A stretch of 64,000 bases of DNA from Prevotella sp. (GCA_015060535.1 SUYH01000013.1:21791-85790), one strand, 5' to 3'. Positions 35,817-43,303 are shown, counted from the first letter of the stretch. Notes: generated by a model not told the origin, from the sequence alone. Numbers and translations are program-made.

Positions 35817-36503
35817 ATGAAGAAGATACTTTTTGTAGTCATCGCTATGATGACAACTGTAAACATCAATGCCCAGATTGAAGAGGGTAACTGGTATGTT
35901 ACCCCCAAATTGGGTTTCGGCATATCCGACATGACTGGTACGCTGTTCGATCCCACCAAGGCCGAAGGCACCTACGACGCAACCCTGCGCAGCATCGCCA
36001 CATTTACGGCAGGTGTGGAGTTTCAGTATGCCATTATTGACCAGCTAGGTCTGTCAGCCGGTTTGAACTATGGCCGCCGAGGCAGTAAGACAGAGGATAA
36101 CATGTTTAGAGTATCCATGGATTATGTCAATATTCCCGTTACATTAGACTTCTACCCCATACCCAATGTAGGCTTGGCTGTCAAGGCTGGTGTGCAAGTG
36201 GGCTTTACAACCCGTAAGAGGCTGAAGGTTGACGGTGTTGAATACAATGCGGATTTCGACTTGGTAAGTTTCGTGGACAGATGGGGTAGGATTAGGCGCG
36301 GCCTTTGGGAAAATGAACTGTCACGACAGTTTAACAAAGTCGATTTCTCCATCCCCCTCGCTGTCAGCTACGAGTTTATGAATGTCGTGCTCGAAGCCCG
36401 TTATAGTCTGGGACTCGTCAATGTCATGAAGGATGACCCCGAGAATAGTAAGCACCGCTTCTGGCAGTTTACCTTGGGCTATAAGTTCGACTTAGGAGAT
36501 TAA
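35817..36503 (+). CDS. Outer-membrane beta-barrel protein (porin family)
   Basis: A 228-residue protein with a signal peptide (ILFVVIAMMTTVNINAQ) and a pattern of amphipathic beta-strands (NWYVTPKLGFGISDM, LGLSAGLNYGRRGSKT, VNIPVTLDFYPIPNVGLAVKAGVQVGF, WQFTLGYKFDLGD). This matches the small outer-membrane barrels common in Bacteroidetes. Function unknown. A strong hairpin follows the gene. Confidence 0.88.
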   Translation: MKKILFVVIAMMTTVNINAQIEEGNWYVTPKLGFGISDMTGTLFDPTKAEGTYDATLRSIATFTAGVEFQYAIIDQLGLSAGLNYGRRGSKTEDNMFRVSMDYVNIPVTLDFYPIPNVGLAVKAGVQVGFTTRKRLKVDGVEYNADFDLVSFVDRWGRIRRGLWENELSRQFNKVDFSIPLAVSYEFMNVVLEARYSLGLVNVMKDDPENSKHRFWQFTLGYKFDLGD

Positions 36504-36524
36504 TCTCACACCGAGAAGGTATAG

Positions 36525-36563
36525 GGTGCACATCGGGACACAATCCCGGTGTGCACCTGTTTG
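36525..36563 (+). terminator. Hairpin terminator after the outer-membrane protein gene
   Basis: A 14-bp stem (36525-36538 with 36544-36557, one G-T pair) and a 5-base loop, followed by a weak T-run (TGTTTG). Confidence 0.7.
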
Positions 36564-36656
36564 TTATACATAGTACATACAAGTCTAACAATTGCTACTA
36601 TTAACTATGAATCATGGGAATCGACAGCTGTCGAGACTAACATAGGGCTGCGAACA

Positions 36657-37475
36657 TTACCGACCAACGTATATTTTCTTCCCGTTCACGATGTAGATGC
36701 CACGTGGCAGCGCATCCAGATTCCGGCTATTGCCTACAACGAGTCCCTGTAACGAGTAGACGGGCCGTCCCTCACCAGTGAAGTCGTTGTAGGGATGGTG
36801 CATCCCGGTCACGTATCCCTGTGGCCATTTCAGATTGTTGTTCTGATAGATCAGCGTGTTGTTGCGGATGAAGTGGGTGACGGCAATAAAAGCTGGCGAC
36901 CTTGCAAATCCACCTGACGGCAATATCCCATTGAAAACTCTGCCAATGGTACGGAAACAGAAATTAAAAAAGTCGTATTCTTTACCATCGGCGAGTTTCC
37001 TGCGTTCCAGTCTTTCAGCTGTGACAGGAAAATTTTGCAGATAGCCAGTCACAGGCGTATCACCGATATTCCACGAACCAAATGTATAGTTGAGCTGGTC
37101 TGTATAATATGGGGAGTTGCCATTTTTGCCACATATGAAAACACTGTCGCCCGACTGGCGGAAGAGCACATAACTTTTATTGATCAGTTCATTGTTGAAA
37201 TTGTAATCATACCTGTTTGCTACTTGACAGGTCATGCTATCTGTTTCCGACGTAGGGACAACGATCGTGCCTTCAACAACATATTCTGAATAAAGAGTTT
37301 TGGAATATCCCGGATTATACTTCACGGTGTAAGTGCTGTCTATATTCATAAAGCCTCTGTGACCAACCGTAACGATCCCCCATCTCGTACTGTTAGGATA
37401 ATACTGCTGCTGGGCATGGGTAGGTAGCAGATGACAAAACACACAGACAACAATAATTACAAATAGCCTTTTCAT
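36657..37475 (-). CDS. Secreted hypothetical protein with a C-terminal sorting-like tail
   Basis: A 272-residue protein with a signal peptide (RLFVIIVVCVFCHLLPTHAQ). The central region has no recognised domain. The C-terminus reads LDALPRGIYIVNGKKIYVGR, very like the ends of type IX secretion cargo in Prevotella (GIYIVNGKK followed by a basic strand), so it may be exported and anchored by that route. Stand-alone gene with its own -7 box at 37536-37529. Function unknown. Confidence 0.75.
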   Translation of the reverse strand: MKRLFVIIVVCVFCHLLPTHAQQQYYPNSTRWGIVTVGHRGFMNIDSTYTVKYNPGYSKTLYSEYVVEGTIVVPTSETDSMTCQVANRYDYNFNNELINKSYVLFRQSGDSVFICGKNGNSPYYTDQLNYTFGSWNIGDTPVTGYLQNFPVTAERLERRKLADGKEYDFFNFCFRTIGRVFNGILPSGGFARSPAFIAVTHFIRNNTLIYQNNNLKWPQGYVTGMHHPYNDFTGEGRPVYSLQGLVVGNSRNLDALPRGIYIVNGKKIYVGR

Positions 37476-37528
37476 GAATCCAAATTAATGTTATGTTATT
37501 CTATAAAATAGAGTCATCATTGGTGATG

Positions 37529-37536
37529 CAAAGATA
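37529..37536 (-). promoter_or_regulatory. Promoter -7 box of the 36657-37475 gene
   Basis: TATCTTTG on the minus strand; no clear -33 match. The leader to the ATG at 37475 is about 50 bases. Confidence 0.5.
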
Positions 37537-37612
37537 CGAATTAATTTTGAAACAACATAATGCACAACAAAAATTATTCCGATTGAGTACTGCAGTCCAG
37601 TAAGGCACGACT

Positions 37613-37739
37613 AATAACCTTGGGTTATTCTGCAATACTCCGTGAGTATTGGAATTTTCTCCAAGAGTATTGAAAAATACTTTCGGAGTATGCAGATGAT
37701 TTACCCTAATACTAAACACCCTCTACTATTAGGGTAGAG
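37613..37739. repeat. Cluster of inverted repeats in gene-free DNA
   Basis: Several stems lie side by side. AATAACC/GGTTATT are at 37613-37629. CAATACTC/GAGTATTG (37633-37651), TTGGA/TCCAA (37649-37664) and AGTATT/AATACT (37666-37681) are nested inside an outer pair CTGCAATACTCCG (37630-37642) and CGGAGTATGCAG (37683-37694). ACCCTAAT/ATTAGGGT (37703-37735) overlaps CTCTAC/GTAGAG (37721-37739). The cluster begins just after the truncated gene start at 37751-37834. No gene is seen. Confidence 0.8.
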
Positions 37740-37750
37740 ACCATTTAGTG

Positions 37751-37834
37751 TTAGCACAACACTTCGTCTGCTCTCGTCTCCAATTCCTCTTGTTGGTCTG
37801 TGAGGATGAATTCCAATGTTCTTTTGTCAATCAT
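37751..37834 (-). pseudogene. Truncated start of an ATP-binding (AAA, DUF4143-like) protein gene
   Basis: From an ATG at 37834 the minus strand encodes 27 residues (MIDKRTLEFILTDQQEELE and a further 8 ending in Cys) and then TAA. From memory this resembles the N-terminus of Bacteroidales ATP-binding proteins whose next part would contain the Walker A GVRRSGKST. Here nothing follows except inverted repeats. A -7 box TATTTTTG lies at 37861-37854, so the promoter is kept while the gene body is lost. The family match is recollection, not a search. Confidence 0.45.
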
Positions 37835-37853
37835 ATGTGTTCGCTTTTGCATG

Positions 37854-37861
37854 CAAAAATA
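37854..37861 (-). promoter_or_regulatory. Orphan promoter -7 box preceded by the 33-bp repeat array
   Basis: TATTTTTG on the minus strand, 19 bases before the ATG at 37834. The -33 position (about 37882-37885) falls on the first repeat core. Confidence 0.5.
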
Positions 37862-37881
37862 CAAAGAAAAATCGTAAAACG

Positions 37882-37961
37882 CGATATTTTACATAAAAAT
37901 ATGGCTGTAGAATACGATATTTTACATAGAAGCATTAGTTCCGAACGCGATATTCTACATA
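37882..37961 (-). repeat. Three 33-bp-period direct repeats upstream of the orphan promoter
   Basis: The 14-base core CGATATTTTACATA starts at 37882 and 37915 and, with one change (CGATATTCTACATA), at 37948: exactly 33 bases apart each time, about three helical turns. Flanking bases are partly conserved (GCG before, AA after). They lie directly upstream of the minus-strand promoter at 37861-37854, like an array of activator or repressor sites. Confidence 0.85.
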
Positions 37962-38103
37962 AATAGGTGATCTACCTGGAATAACATTATCCATTGATAA
38001 GCGAGACGAGCCATTTGATATTGACAAAATGATCACTAGAACCGACCCCATGATCTTTCTCTGCGGATGAGATGCGCGTCATGCGGCATCGCCTTCCGGG
38101 TGG

Positions 38104-38220
38104 TGATGGTGAGGATGGTGGAAATGATTCGTGAAATCCCTCGCGTACCGTGTGCGTACCTGTGCGGTACGCGTAACATGTTACATTTCTACCTCTTCAT
38201 CCTCACCATCCTCACCATCA
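38104..38220. repeat. Nested palindromes (17-bp outer, 9-bp inner, 12-bp perfect palindrome)
   Basis: TGATGGTGAGGATGGTG (38104-38120) is the exact reverse complement of 38204-38220. Inside are CGCGTACCG (38142-38150) with CGGTACGCG (38165-38173), and next to it the perfect palindrome GTAACATGTTAC (38173-38184). The right arm also repeats CTCACCATC in tandem. No coding frame is supported here. Confidence 0.85.
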
Positions 38221-38255
38221 TGGAGTTATAGAGTGAGTCACAAAATCAATGAGTT

Positions 38256-38465
38256 ATGTTAGAAGTAAAAGACTATTCGAAACAAGAGTTGGCTGATGCC
38301 TTATATGCCAAGAATACCAAGCCAGCATCGCGGCTGCGGAAGGTGAGGGAATCTACGGACATCCTGCCTTCCGCCTTTTCGTACCTTTGCATTGTCAGTC
38401 ACGAGAGCGCGACGAAGCAAGTATTAAGAGTTGAGATTGCGGGAATTAATAGTAGCAATTGTTAG
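38256..38465 (+). pseudogene. Short frame resembling the start of a DUF4248-like protein, probably a remnant
   Basis: A 69-codon frame. Its first 33 or so residues (VKDYSKQELADALYAKNTKP and on) resemble the K-Y-x-K-x-E-L-A start of small DUF4248-type proteins of Bacteroidales genomic islands. The rest of the frame runs across a promoter-like TACCTTTG (38382-38389) and a 22-bp repeat, so it is unlikely to be genuine protein. Probably a truncated gene; the family assignment is tentative. Confidence 0.3.
38382..38389 (+). promoter_or_regulatory. Promoter-like -7 box without a gene
   Basis: TACCTTTG followed by CATTGTCA, as at active Bacteroidales promoters, but no gene begins downstream before the amidase fragment at 38627. 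Confidence 0.4.
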
Positions 38466-38500
38466 CATTAATAGTAGCGATTGCGGGAATTAATAGCTGC
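38435..38500 (+). repeat. Three 22-bp tandem repeats
   Basis: Units 38435-38456, 38457-38478 and 38479-38500. Units 1 and 3 begin with GATTGCGGGAATTAATAG; the middle unit is AATTGTTAGCATTAATAGTAGC. The period is exactly 22 bases. Confidence 0.85.
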
Positions 38501-38626
38501 TGCGACACTCTTCTGAGGGCCCCTTCGGAACCATCCGCGAACTGACAAGCGCACACGGGGTCAGGATCATGTGTTATTAACCCTGCATTATAGCCGTCCC
38601 TTATCAAGGGACTCTAAATGTACAGT

Positions 38627-38761
38627 ATGCGTAAGATCACACTCATCATCGTCCACTGCTCAGCTTATCGCCCCGACCAAACATCGTCTGCAGCCCAAAT
38701 AGAGAGAAATCCCTGCCATTGGGTGGGGATTTCTTATTTTTTTTGTTCTTTTGTATGCTAA
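38627..38761 (+). pseudogene. Truncated N-acetylmuramoyl-L-alanine amidase
   Basis: From ATG 38627 the frame reads MRKITLIIVHCSAYRPDQTS, then SAAQIE, the characteristic first strand and zinc-His (HCS) of amidase_2 proteins encoded on Bacteroidales genomic islands. After about 26 residues the similarity stops and the frame runs through a terminator hairpin to a TAA at 38759. An intact amidase has about 140 or more residues, so most of the gene is deleted. Confidence 0.6.
38705..38743 (+). terminator. Terminator upstream of uraA
   Basis: AGAAATCCC (38705-38713) pairs with GGGATTTCT (38726-38734), followed by a T-rich run. It probably ended the island's transcript and now insulates uraA. Confidence 0.8.
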
Positions 38762-38776
38762 TTAACAGAAAATGTG

Positions 38777-38784
38777 TAATTTTG
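38777..38784 (+). promoter_or_regulatory. uraA promoter -7 box giving a nearly leaderless mRNA
   Basis: TAATTTTG ends 4 bases before the ATG at 38789. With the usual start about 4 bases after the box, the mRNA would begin at or next to the start codon. Confidence 0.6.
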
Positions 38785-38788
38785 CAGT

Positions 38789-40108
38789 ATGGAACAACAA
38801 AATGCTATTTACGATGCACGTCAGCTGGGTTTGCCCCGCATGATGATACTGGGCGTGCAGCACTTGTTTGCCATGTTTGGCGCAACGGTACTCGTTCCCC
38901 TGCTGACGGGGCTGGACGTGTCTGTTACACTCTTGTTTGCCGGTATCGGCACACTGCTATTCCATTTCATATCGAAGTGGAACGTGCCGGCATTCCTCGG
39001 TTCGTCGTTTGCCTTTCTGGGCGGCTATGCCTCGGTGAAGGAGATGGGTATGGCTCAGGGACTGACAGAGACTTTGGCACTGGACTATGCTTGTCTGGGA
39101 GTGGCTTGTGCAGGACTGATGTATTTCGTGATGGCTGCACTCATCAAGGCCTTTGGCATCCAGAAGATACTGCATTATTTTCCGCCCGTGGTGACGGGTC
39201 CTATCGTGATAGCCATCGGTCTGGTGCTTTCTGGTTCGGCCATTGCCAATTGCCAGACGAACTGGTTGCTGGCTATCATCTCGATAGTGACCGTCATCGT
39301 GTCGTCGATATGGGGCAAAGGGATTGTGAAGATTATCCCAGTGTTGCTGGGTGTCATCGTGTCGTATGTCATTGCAGCCTGCATGGGCGAGGTTGACTTC
39401 TCACCGTTGGGTGAGGCTGCCTGGGTAGGATTCCCGATTGTAGCTGACCGCACGATATGGGCTGTCTTTGAAGACGGCAACACCACGCTGATGTTGTCGA
39501 CTATCCTGGCTGTGATGCCTATCGCTTTTGCTACGATTATGGAGCACATCGGTGATATGTTTGCCATCAGCTCTACCGTGGGCAAGGACTTTCTGGCCAA
39601 TCCTGGTCTGCACCGCACACTGACGGGCGATGGTGTGGCTACTGCTGTTGCCTCTGTATTCGGAGCTCCTGCCAATACGACTTATGGCGAGAACACTGGC
39701 GTGCTGAACCTGACGAAGGTGTTTGACCCTAAGGTGATTCGTATTGCAGCCTGTCTGGCCATCGTGCTGGCTTTCTGTCCTAAGTTCGCGTGTCTGGTGC
39801 AGCTGATGCCTGCAGCCACCATCGGTGGTGTCAGCCTGATACTGTATGGTATGATCTCTGCTGTCGGTGTGCGTAACCTGGTGGAGGAGAAGGTCGATCT
39901 GAAGAGCTCGCGCAATGTGTTTGTCGCAGCCTTGATTCTCGTGTTGGCCATCGGAGTGAAGTATGGTGCCAACGACAATATCGCCATCGGTCCGATTCAC
40001 CTGTCGGGACTGGCCATCGCTGCCATCGTCGGCATCTTCCTCAATGCCGTTATGCCTGACAAGCTGGGCATGAAGGTGAAGTCATTTCACGGCAAGGAGA
40101 AATCCTGA
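38789..40108 (+). CDS. uraA: Uracil/xanthine permease (NCS2 family)
   Basis: A 439-residue inner-membrane transporter of the nucleobase-cation symporter 2 family, most like the uracil carrier UraA. It has the N-terminal LGVQHLFAMFGATVLVPLLTGL motif region, the TM3-type stretch PAFLGSSFAFLGGYASVKE, an IMEHIGDM motif (substrate-site Glu) and the TM10 region PANTTYGENTGVLNLTKV. About 14 hydrophobic segments. Stand-alone gene followed by a terminator shared with rpsO. Confidence 0.94.
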   Translation: MEQQNAIYDARQLGLPRMMILGVQHLFAMFGATVLVPLLTGLDVSVTLLFAGIGTLLFHFISKWNVPAFLGSSFAFLGGYASVKEMGMAQGLTETLALDYACLGVACAGLMYFVMAALIKAFGIQKILHYFPPVVTGPIVIAIGLVLSGSAIANCQTNWLLAIISIVTVIVSSIWGKGIVKIIPVLLGVIVSYVIAACMGEVDFSPLGEAAWVGFPIVADRTIWAVFEDGNTTLMLSTILAVMPIAFATIMEHIGDMFAISSTVGKDFLANPGLHRTLTGDGVATAVASVFGAPANTTYGENTGVLNLTKVFDPKVIRIAACLAIVLAFCPKFACLVQLMPAATIGGVSLILYGMISAVGVRNLVEEKVDLKSSRNVFVAALILVLAIGVKYGANDNIAIGPIHLSGLAIAAIVGIFLNAVMPDKLGMKVKSFHGKEKS

Positions 40109-40137
40109 TAGGAGAGTTTAGAGAAGAGATAAAAAGA

Positions 40138-40170
40138 ACATCCCCGCTTCGAAAGCGGGGATGTCTTTTT
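40138..40170. terminator. Bidirectional terminator between uraA and rpsO
   Basis: ACATCCCCGCTT (40138-40149) and AAGCGGGGATGT (40153-40164), a perfect 12-bp stem with a 3-base loop, flanked by A-rich and T-rich runs. Confidence 0.93.
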
Positions 40171-40187
40171 GATGTGTCGTTACGTGA

Positions 40188-40457
40188 TTACTTACGCAGG
40201 CCGAGAGCCTTGATGAGTGCACGATAACGATTGATGTCCTTGTTGTAGAGATACTTCAGGAGCTTACGACGGCGACCTACGAGCATGGTCAGCGAACGAG
40301 CGGTGTTGAAGTCCTTGTGGTTCTTCTTCAGGTGCTCAGTGAGGTGCTGAATACGATAGGTGAACAGAGCTACCTGGCTCTCAACAGAACCAGTGTCCTT
40401 GGCGTCTTTGCCGTACTGGCCGAAGATCTCAGTCTTCTTTGCTTGATCTAAATACAT
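40188..40457 (-). CDS. rpsO: 30S ribosomal protein S15
   Basis: An 89-residue ribosomal protein with all S15 landmarks: TGSVESQVALFTYRI, LTEHLKKNHKDFNTARSL, LVGRRRKLLKYLY and the RYRALIKALGLRK end. It binds 16S rRNA in the platform. Single-gene unit with a strong promoter at 40579-40548 and a terminator at 40138-40170. Its start is an ATG at 40457. Confidence 0.97.
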   Translation of the reverse strand: MYLDQAKKTEIFGQYGKDAKDTGSVESQVALFTYRIQHLTEHLKKNHKDFNTARSLTMLVGRRRKLLKYLYNKDINRYRALIKALGLRK

Positions 40458-40547
40458 TGTTTTGATGATTTAATTGTTAATACTATTACATCCTTCAGAT
40501 GCCTGCCACCGTCATCAATCAGTGGGGTACATCGTCAAATGCGGCTG

Positions 40548-40579
40548 CAAAGGTACAACTTTTCTGTGAAACTCGCAAA
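40548..40579 (-). promoter_or_regulatory. Promoter of rpsO
   Basis: Minus strand: TTTG (40579-40576), 20 bases, TACCTTTG (40555-40548). The leader to the ATG at 40457 is about 87 bases, long enough for S15 autoregulation, although no known S15-binding structure was identified. Confidence 0.85.
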
Positions 40580-40597
40580 TGTTTCGAGAAAAATGTG

Positions 40598-40605
40598 TAA
40601 TTTTG
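40598..40605 (+). promoter_or_regulatory. Promoter -7 box of typA
   Basis: TAATTTTG on the plus strand, divergent from the rpsO promoter; -33 element unclear. The leader to ATG 40629 would be about 20 bases. Confidence 0.55.
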
Positions 40606-40628
40606 CACCCGAATTACGTAATTTAGTT

Positions 40629-42431
40629 ATGCAGGATATTAGGAATATTGCGATTATCGCACACGTAGACCACGGCAAGACGACGCTCGTGGACAAGATG
40701 ATGCTAGCAGGAAATCTGTTCCGTGAGGGCCAGAACCTGTCGAGCCAGGTATTGGATGCTAACGACCTGGAGCGCGAACGAGGCATCACAATTCTTTCGA
40801 AGAATGTTAGTATCAATTGGAAAGGTGTGAAGATTAACATCATAGACACTCCGGGACACTCCGACTTCGGAGGCGAGGTGGAGCGCGTATTGAACATGGC
40901 CGACGGCTGTCTGTTGCTGGTGGATGCCTTTGAGGGTCCGATGCCCCAGACACGCTTTGTGCTGCAGAAGGCCTTGCAAATCGGACTGAAGCCCATTGTG
41001 GTGGTGAACAAGGTGGATAAGCCTAACTGCCGTCCCGAGGAGGTGTACGAGATGGTGTTCGACCTGATGTTCTCGCTCAACGCGACGGAAGACCAATTGG
41101 ACTTCCCCGTCGTCTATGGCTCAGCCAAGAACGGTTGGATGGGTGAGGACTACAATAAGCCCACCACAGATATTACCTATCTGCTGGACAAGATCATCGA
41201 GGTGATACCTGCTCCAAAGCAGATTGAGGGAACCCCGCAGATGCTCATCACCTCGCTCGACTATTCGAGCTATACAGGCCGTATCGCTGTAGGACGCGTG
41301 CATCGCGGACAGCTGAAAGATGGCCAGCAGGTGACCATCGCCCACCGCGACGGTTCGATGGAAAAGACGAAGATCAAGGAATTGCATACCTTCGACGGTA
41401 TGGGCCATCAGCGTACCGACAGCGTAGACTGTGGTGACATCTGTGCCGTCATCGGACTGGAGAAGTTTGAGATAGGTGACACACTCTGTGATATCGAGAA
41501 TCCAGAACCGCTGCCACCTATTGCTATCGACGAGCCCACGATGTCGATGCTCTTCCAGATCAACGACTCGCCATTCTTCGGCAAGGAGGGTAAGTTCGTG
41601 ACCTCGCGCCACATCAACGACCGACTGGAGAAAGAGCTGGAGAAGAACCTGGCTCTGCACGTCGAACAGTTTGAGGACTCCACCGACAAGTGGATTGTAT
41701 CGGGACGTGGCGTACTGCACTTGAGTGTGCTCATCGAGACCATGCGTCGTGAGGGCTACGAGCTACAGGTAGGTCAGCCGCAGGTGATCTACAAGGAGAT
41801 AGACGGCCAGAAGTGTGAGCCTATCGAGGAGCTGACTATTAACGTGCCCGAGGAGTTTGCCTCGAAGATGATTGATATGGTAACTCGCCGTAAGGGTGAG
41901 ATGACATCAATGGAAAGCCAGGGCGAGCGAACCAATATCGAGTTCGATATCCCCTCACGCGGCATCATCGGTCTGCGCACCAACGTGCTGACTGCCTCGC
42001 AGGGTGAGGCCATCATGGCTCACCGCTTCAAGGAGTATCAGCCCTATAAGGGTGAGATAGAACGTCGTGTGAACGGTTCGATGATAGCCCTCGAAACAGG
42101 CAATGCCTTTGCATACGCTATTGACAAGTTGCAGGATCGTGGTAAGTTCTTCATCGACCCAGGTGAGGACGTCTATATGGGACAGGTGGTTGGCGAGCAT
42201 GTGCACGACAACGACCTCGTCATCAACGTCTGCAAGGCAAAGCAGCTGACCAACGTGCGTGCCTCAGGTACTGACGAGAAGGCCCGCATCATCCCGAAGG
42301 TGGTTATGTCACTGGAGGAGTGTCTGGAGTATATCAAGGAAGACGAGTTGGTGGAGGTTACCCCCAAGTCGATGCGTATGCGCAAGATCATCCTTGACCA
42401 CGACCAGCGTAAGAAGGCGAATAAGGTTTAG
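40629..42431 (+). CDS. typA: Translational GTPase TypA/BipA
   Basis: A 600-residue translation-factor GTPase that acts in ribosome assembly and stress adaptation. G motifs: AHVDHGKTT (G1), the switch region RERGITI, DTPGHSDF (G3) and NKVDKP (G4). These are followed by domain II, the EF-G-like domains III and V, and the BipA-type C-terminal domain (MSLEECLEYIKEDELVEVTPKSMRMRK region). The start is the MQDIRNIAII methionine at 40629; the open frame upstream to 40539 crosses both divergent promoters. Confidence 0.96.
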   Translation: MQDIRNIAIIAHVDHGKTTLVDKMMLAGNLFREGQNLSSQVLDANDLERERGITILSKNVSINWKGVKINIIDTPGHSDFGGEVERVLNMADGCLLLVDAFEGPMPQTRFVLQKALQIGLKPIVVVNKVDKPNCRPEEVYEMVFDLMFSLNATEDQLDFPVVYGSAKNGWMGEDYNKPTTDITYLLDKIIEVIPAPKQIEGTPQMLITSLDYSSYTGRIAVGRVHRGQLKDGQQVTIAHRDGSMEKTKIKELHTFDGMGHQRTDSVDCGDICAVIGLEKFEIGDTLCDIENPEPLPPIAIDEPTMSMLFQINDSPFFGKEGKFVTSRHINDRLEKELEKNLALHVEQFEDSTDKWIVSGRGVLHLSVLIETMRREGYELQVGQPQVIYKEIDGQKCEPIEELTINVPEEFASKMIDMVTRRKGEMTSMESQGERTNIEFDIPSRGIIGLRTNVLTASQGEAIMAHRFKEYQPYKGEIERRVNGSMIALETGNAFAYAIDKLQDRGKFFIDPGEDVYMGQVVGEHVHDNDLVINVCKAKQLTNVRASGTDEKARIIPKVVMSLEECLEYIKEDELVEVTPKSMRMRKIILDHDQRKKANKV

Positions 42432-42432
42432 A

Positions 42433-42448
42433 GGTTAGTGGTTAGAGG
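42433..42448 (+). repeat. 7-bp-period repeat after typA
   Basis: GGTTAGT, GGTTAGA and GG follow the typA stop codon by one base. It is the same type of short-period repeat seen before operon genes, here between converging genes. Confidence 0.6.
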
Positions 42449-42474
42449 CCGATGCTCAACAAGGTTATCAAATA

Positions 42475-43299
42475 TTAGAAGATAACGTGCTGGCGAAGCT
42501 GTTGCATGAAGACAGCTTCGTGGGCTTCTTGTTGGCACAGCTTAGCATCCTCCTGCTTGATGGTAGAGGGACGATATGGGTTGCCGTCGACGATACGGCC
42601 TGTCAGCATCTCACACCATACGCAGGCCACCGTGTAGCGGCCTATGGTATACGACAGGTGGTAGCCGTCGCGATTCAGTTTGTCGCCCTTGTGGTAACGC
42701 ATCAGACGGACGGCAATGCCGCTAGGGATAACTTTGGTGATGTTAGCCTTAGGCACTTCGTTGTGGACGCAGTTGACAATGTCAGTATACATGCGTTGCT
42801 GGTCGCTGCCATAGACTTCAAACTTGTCGTTTTTCAGACTCTTGGCATAGGCCCAAGTCATGTGCCACCATATTTCTGCATTGGTGTTTGTGGCCAATAG
42901 CTTGACGGAGCGTTGCAGGGTGGGAAGATTTTTGTAGGTATCAGCTATACCCGACAGTAGGCTGGCTTGCTGTAGAGTGATGATATCCCAAGGCTCATCG
43001 AGTATGATGCGTTGCAGGCTGACCCCTTTCTCCTCCGTCTTTACTCCGCCTACGACCTTACGATAGGCATATTTGCGGCGTGAGTTCTTGAGATTGTCGA
43101 GGTGCATCTCAATAGAACATGCCCCAATGTAGGCATTGCCAATGACCAGCGAGTCACCTTGAGCTGCAGCCAGTTCATAGAGGTATTGCTCAACGGCATC
43201 TTCAGAGAAACTGTTGCCGATGGCCAGCACCTTGATGACCTTTCCTTCTGCGGTCAGGGCCACCATCAGCAACAGTATGAATAGTAGTTTCTTCTTCAT
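42475..43299 (-). CDS. DUF4886 (SGNH-like) secreted protein
   Basis: A 274-residue protein with a signal peptide (LLFILLLMVALTAEG). The SGNH-hydrolase-like start AIGNSFSEDAVEQYL carries the nucleophile-type Ser, and NRDGYHLSYTIGRY near the C-terminus carries the Asp/His pair. This is the DUF4886 pattern, found in Bacteroidetes next to glycan-related genes, with esterase activity suspected rather than known. It is the last gene of the flippase-pepD-DUF4886 unit, 4 bases after pepD. Confidence 0.87.
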   Translation of the reverse strand: MKKKLLFILLLMVALTAEGKVIKVLAIGNSFSEDAVEQYLYELAAAQGDSLVIGNAYIGACSIEMHLDNLKNSRRKYAYRKVVGGVKTEEKGVSLQRIILDEPWDIITLQQASLLSGIADTYKNLPTLQRSVKLLATNTNAEIWWHMTWAYAKSLKNDKFEVYGSDQQRMYTDIVNCVHNEVPKANITKVIPSGIAVRLMRYHKGDKLNRDGYHLSYTIGRYTVACVWCEMLTGRIVDGNPYRPSTIKQEDAKLCQQEAHEAVFMQQLRQHVIF

Positions 43300-43303
43300 T
43301 AGC

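Noticed and set aside
37882..37961. 33-bp repeats as a CRISPR array
   Set aside because: The conserved core is only about 14 bases with 19-base gaps, just three units, and no cas genes are in the window.
37748..37966. Plus-strand 72-codon frame with repeated RDILHK-type motifs
   Set aside because: The protein repeat is a by-product of the 33-bp DNA repeat (33 is divisible by 3). The frame runs antisense through the truncated ATPase start and its promoter, and has no promoter of its own.
40539..40628. 30-codon N-terminal extension of TypA
   Set aside because: The extension crosses the rpsO and typA promoter elements, and the usual TypA N-terminus begins at the 40629 methionine.
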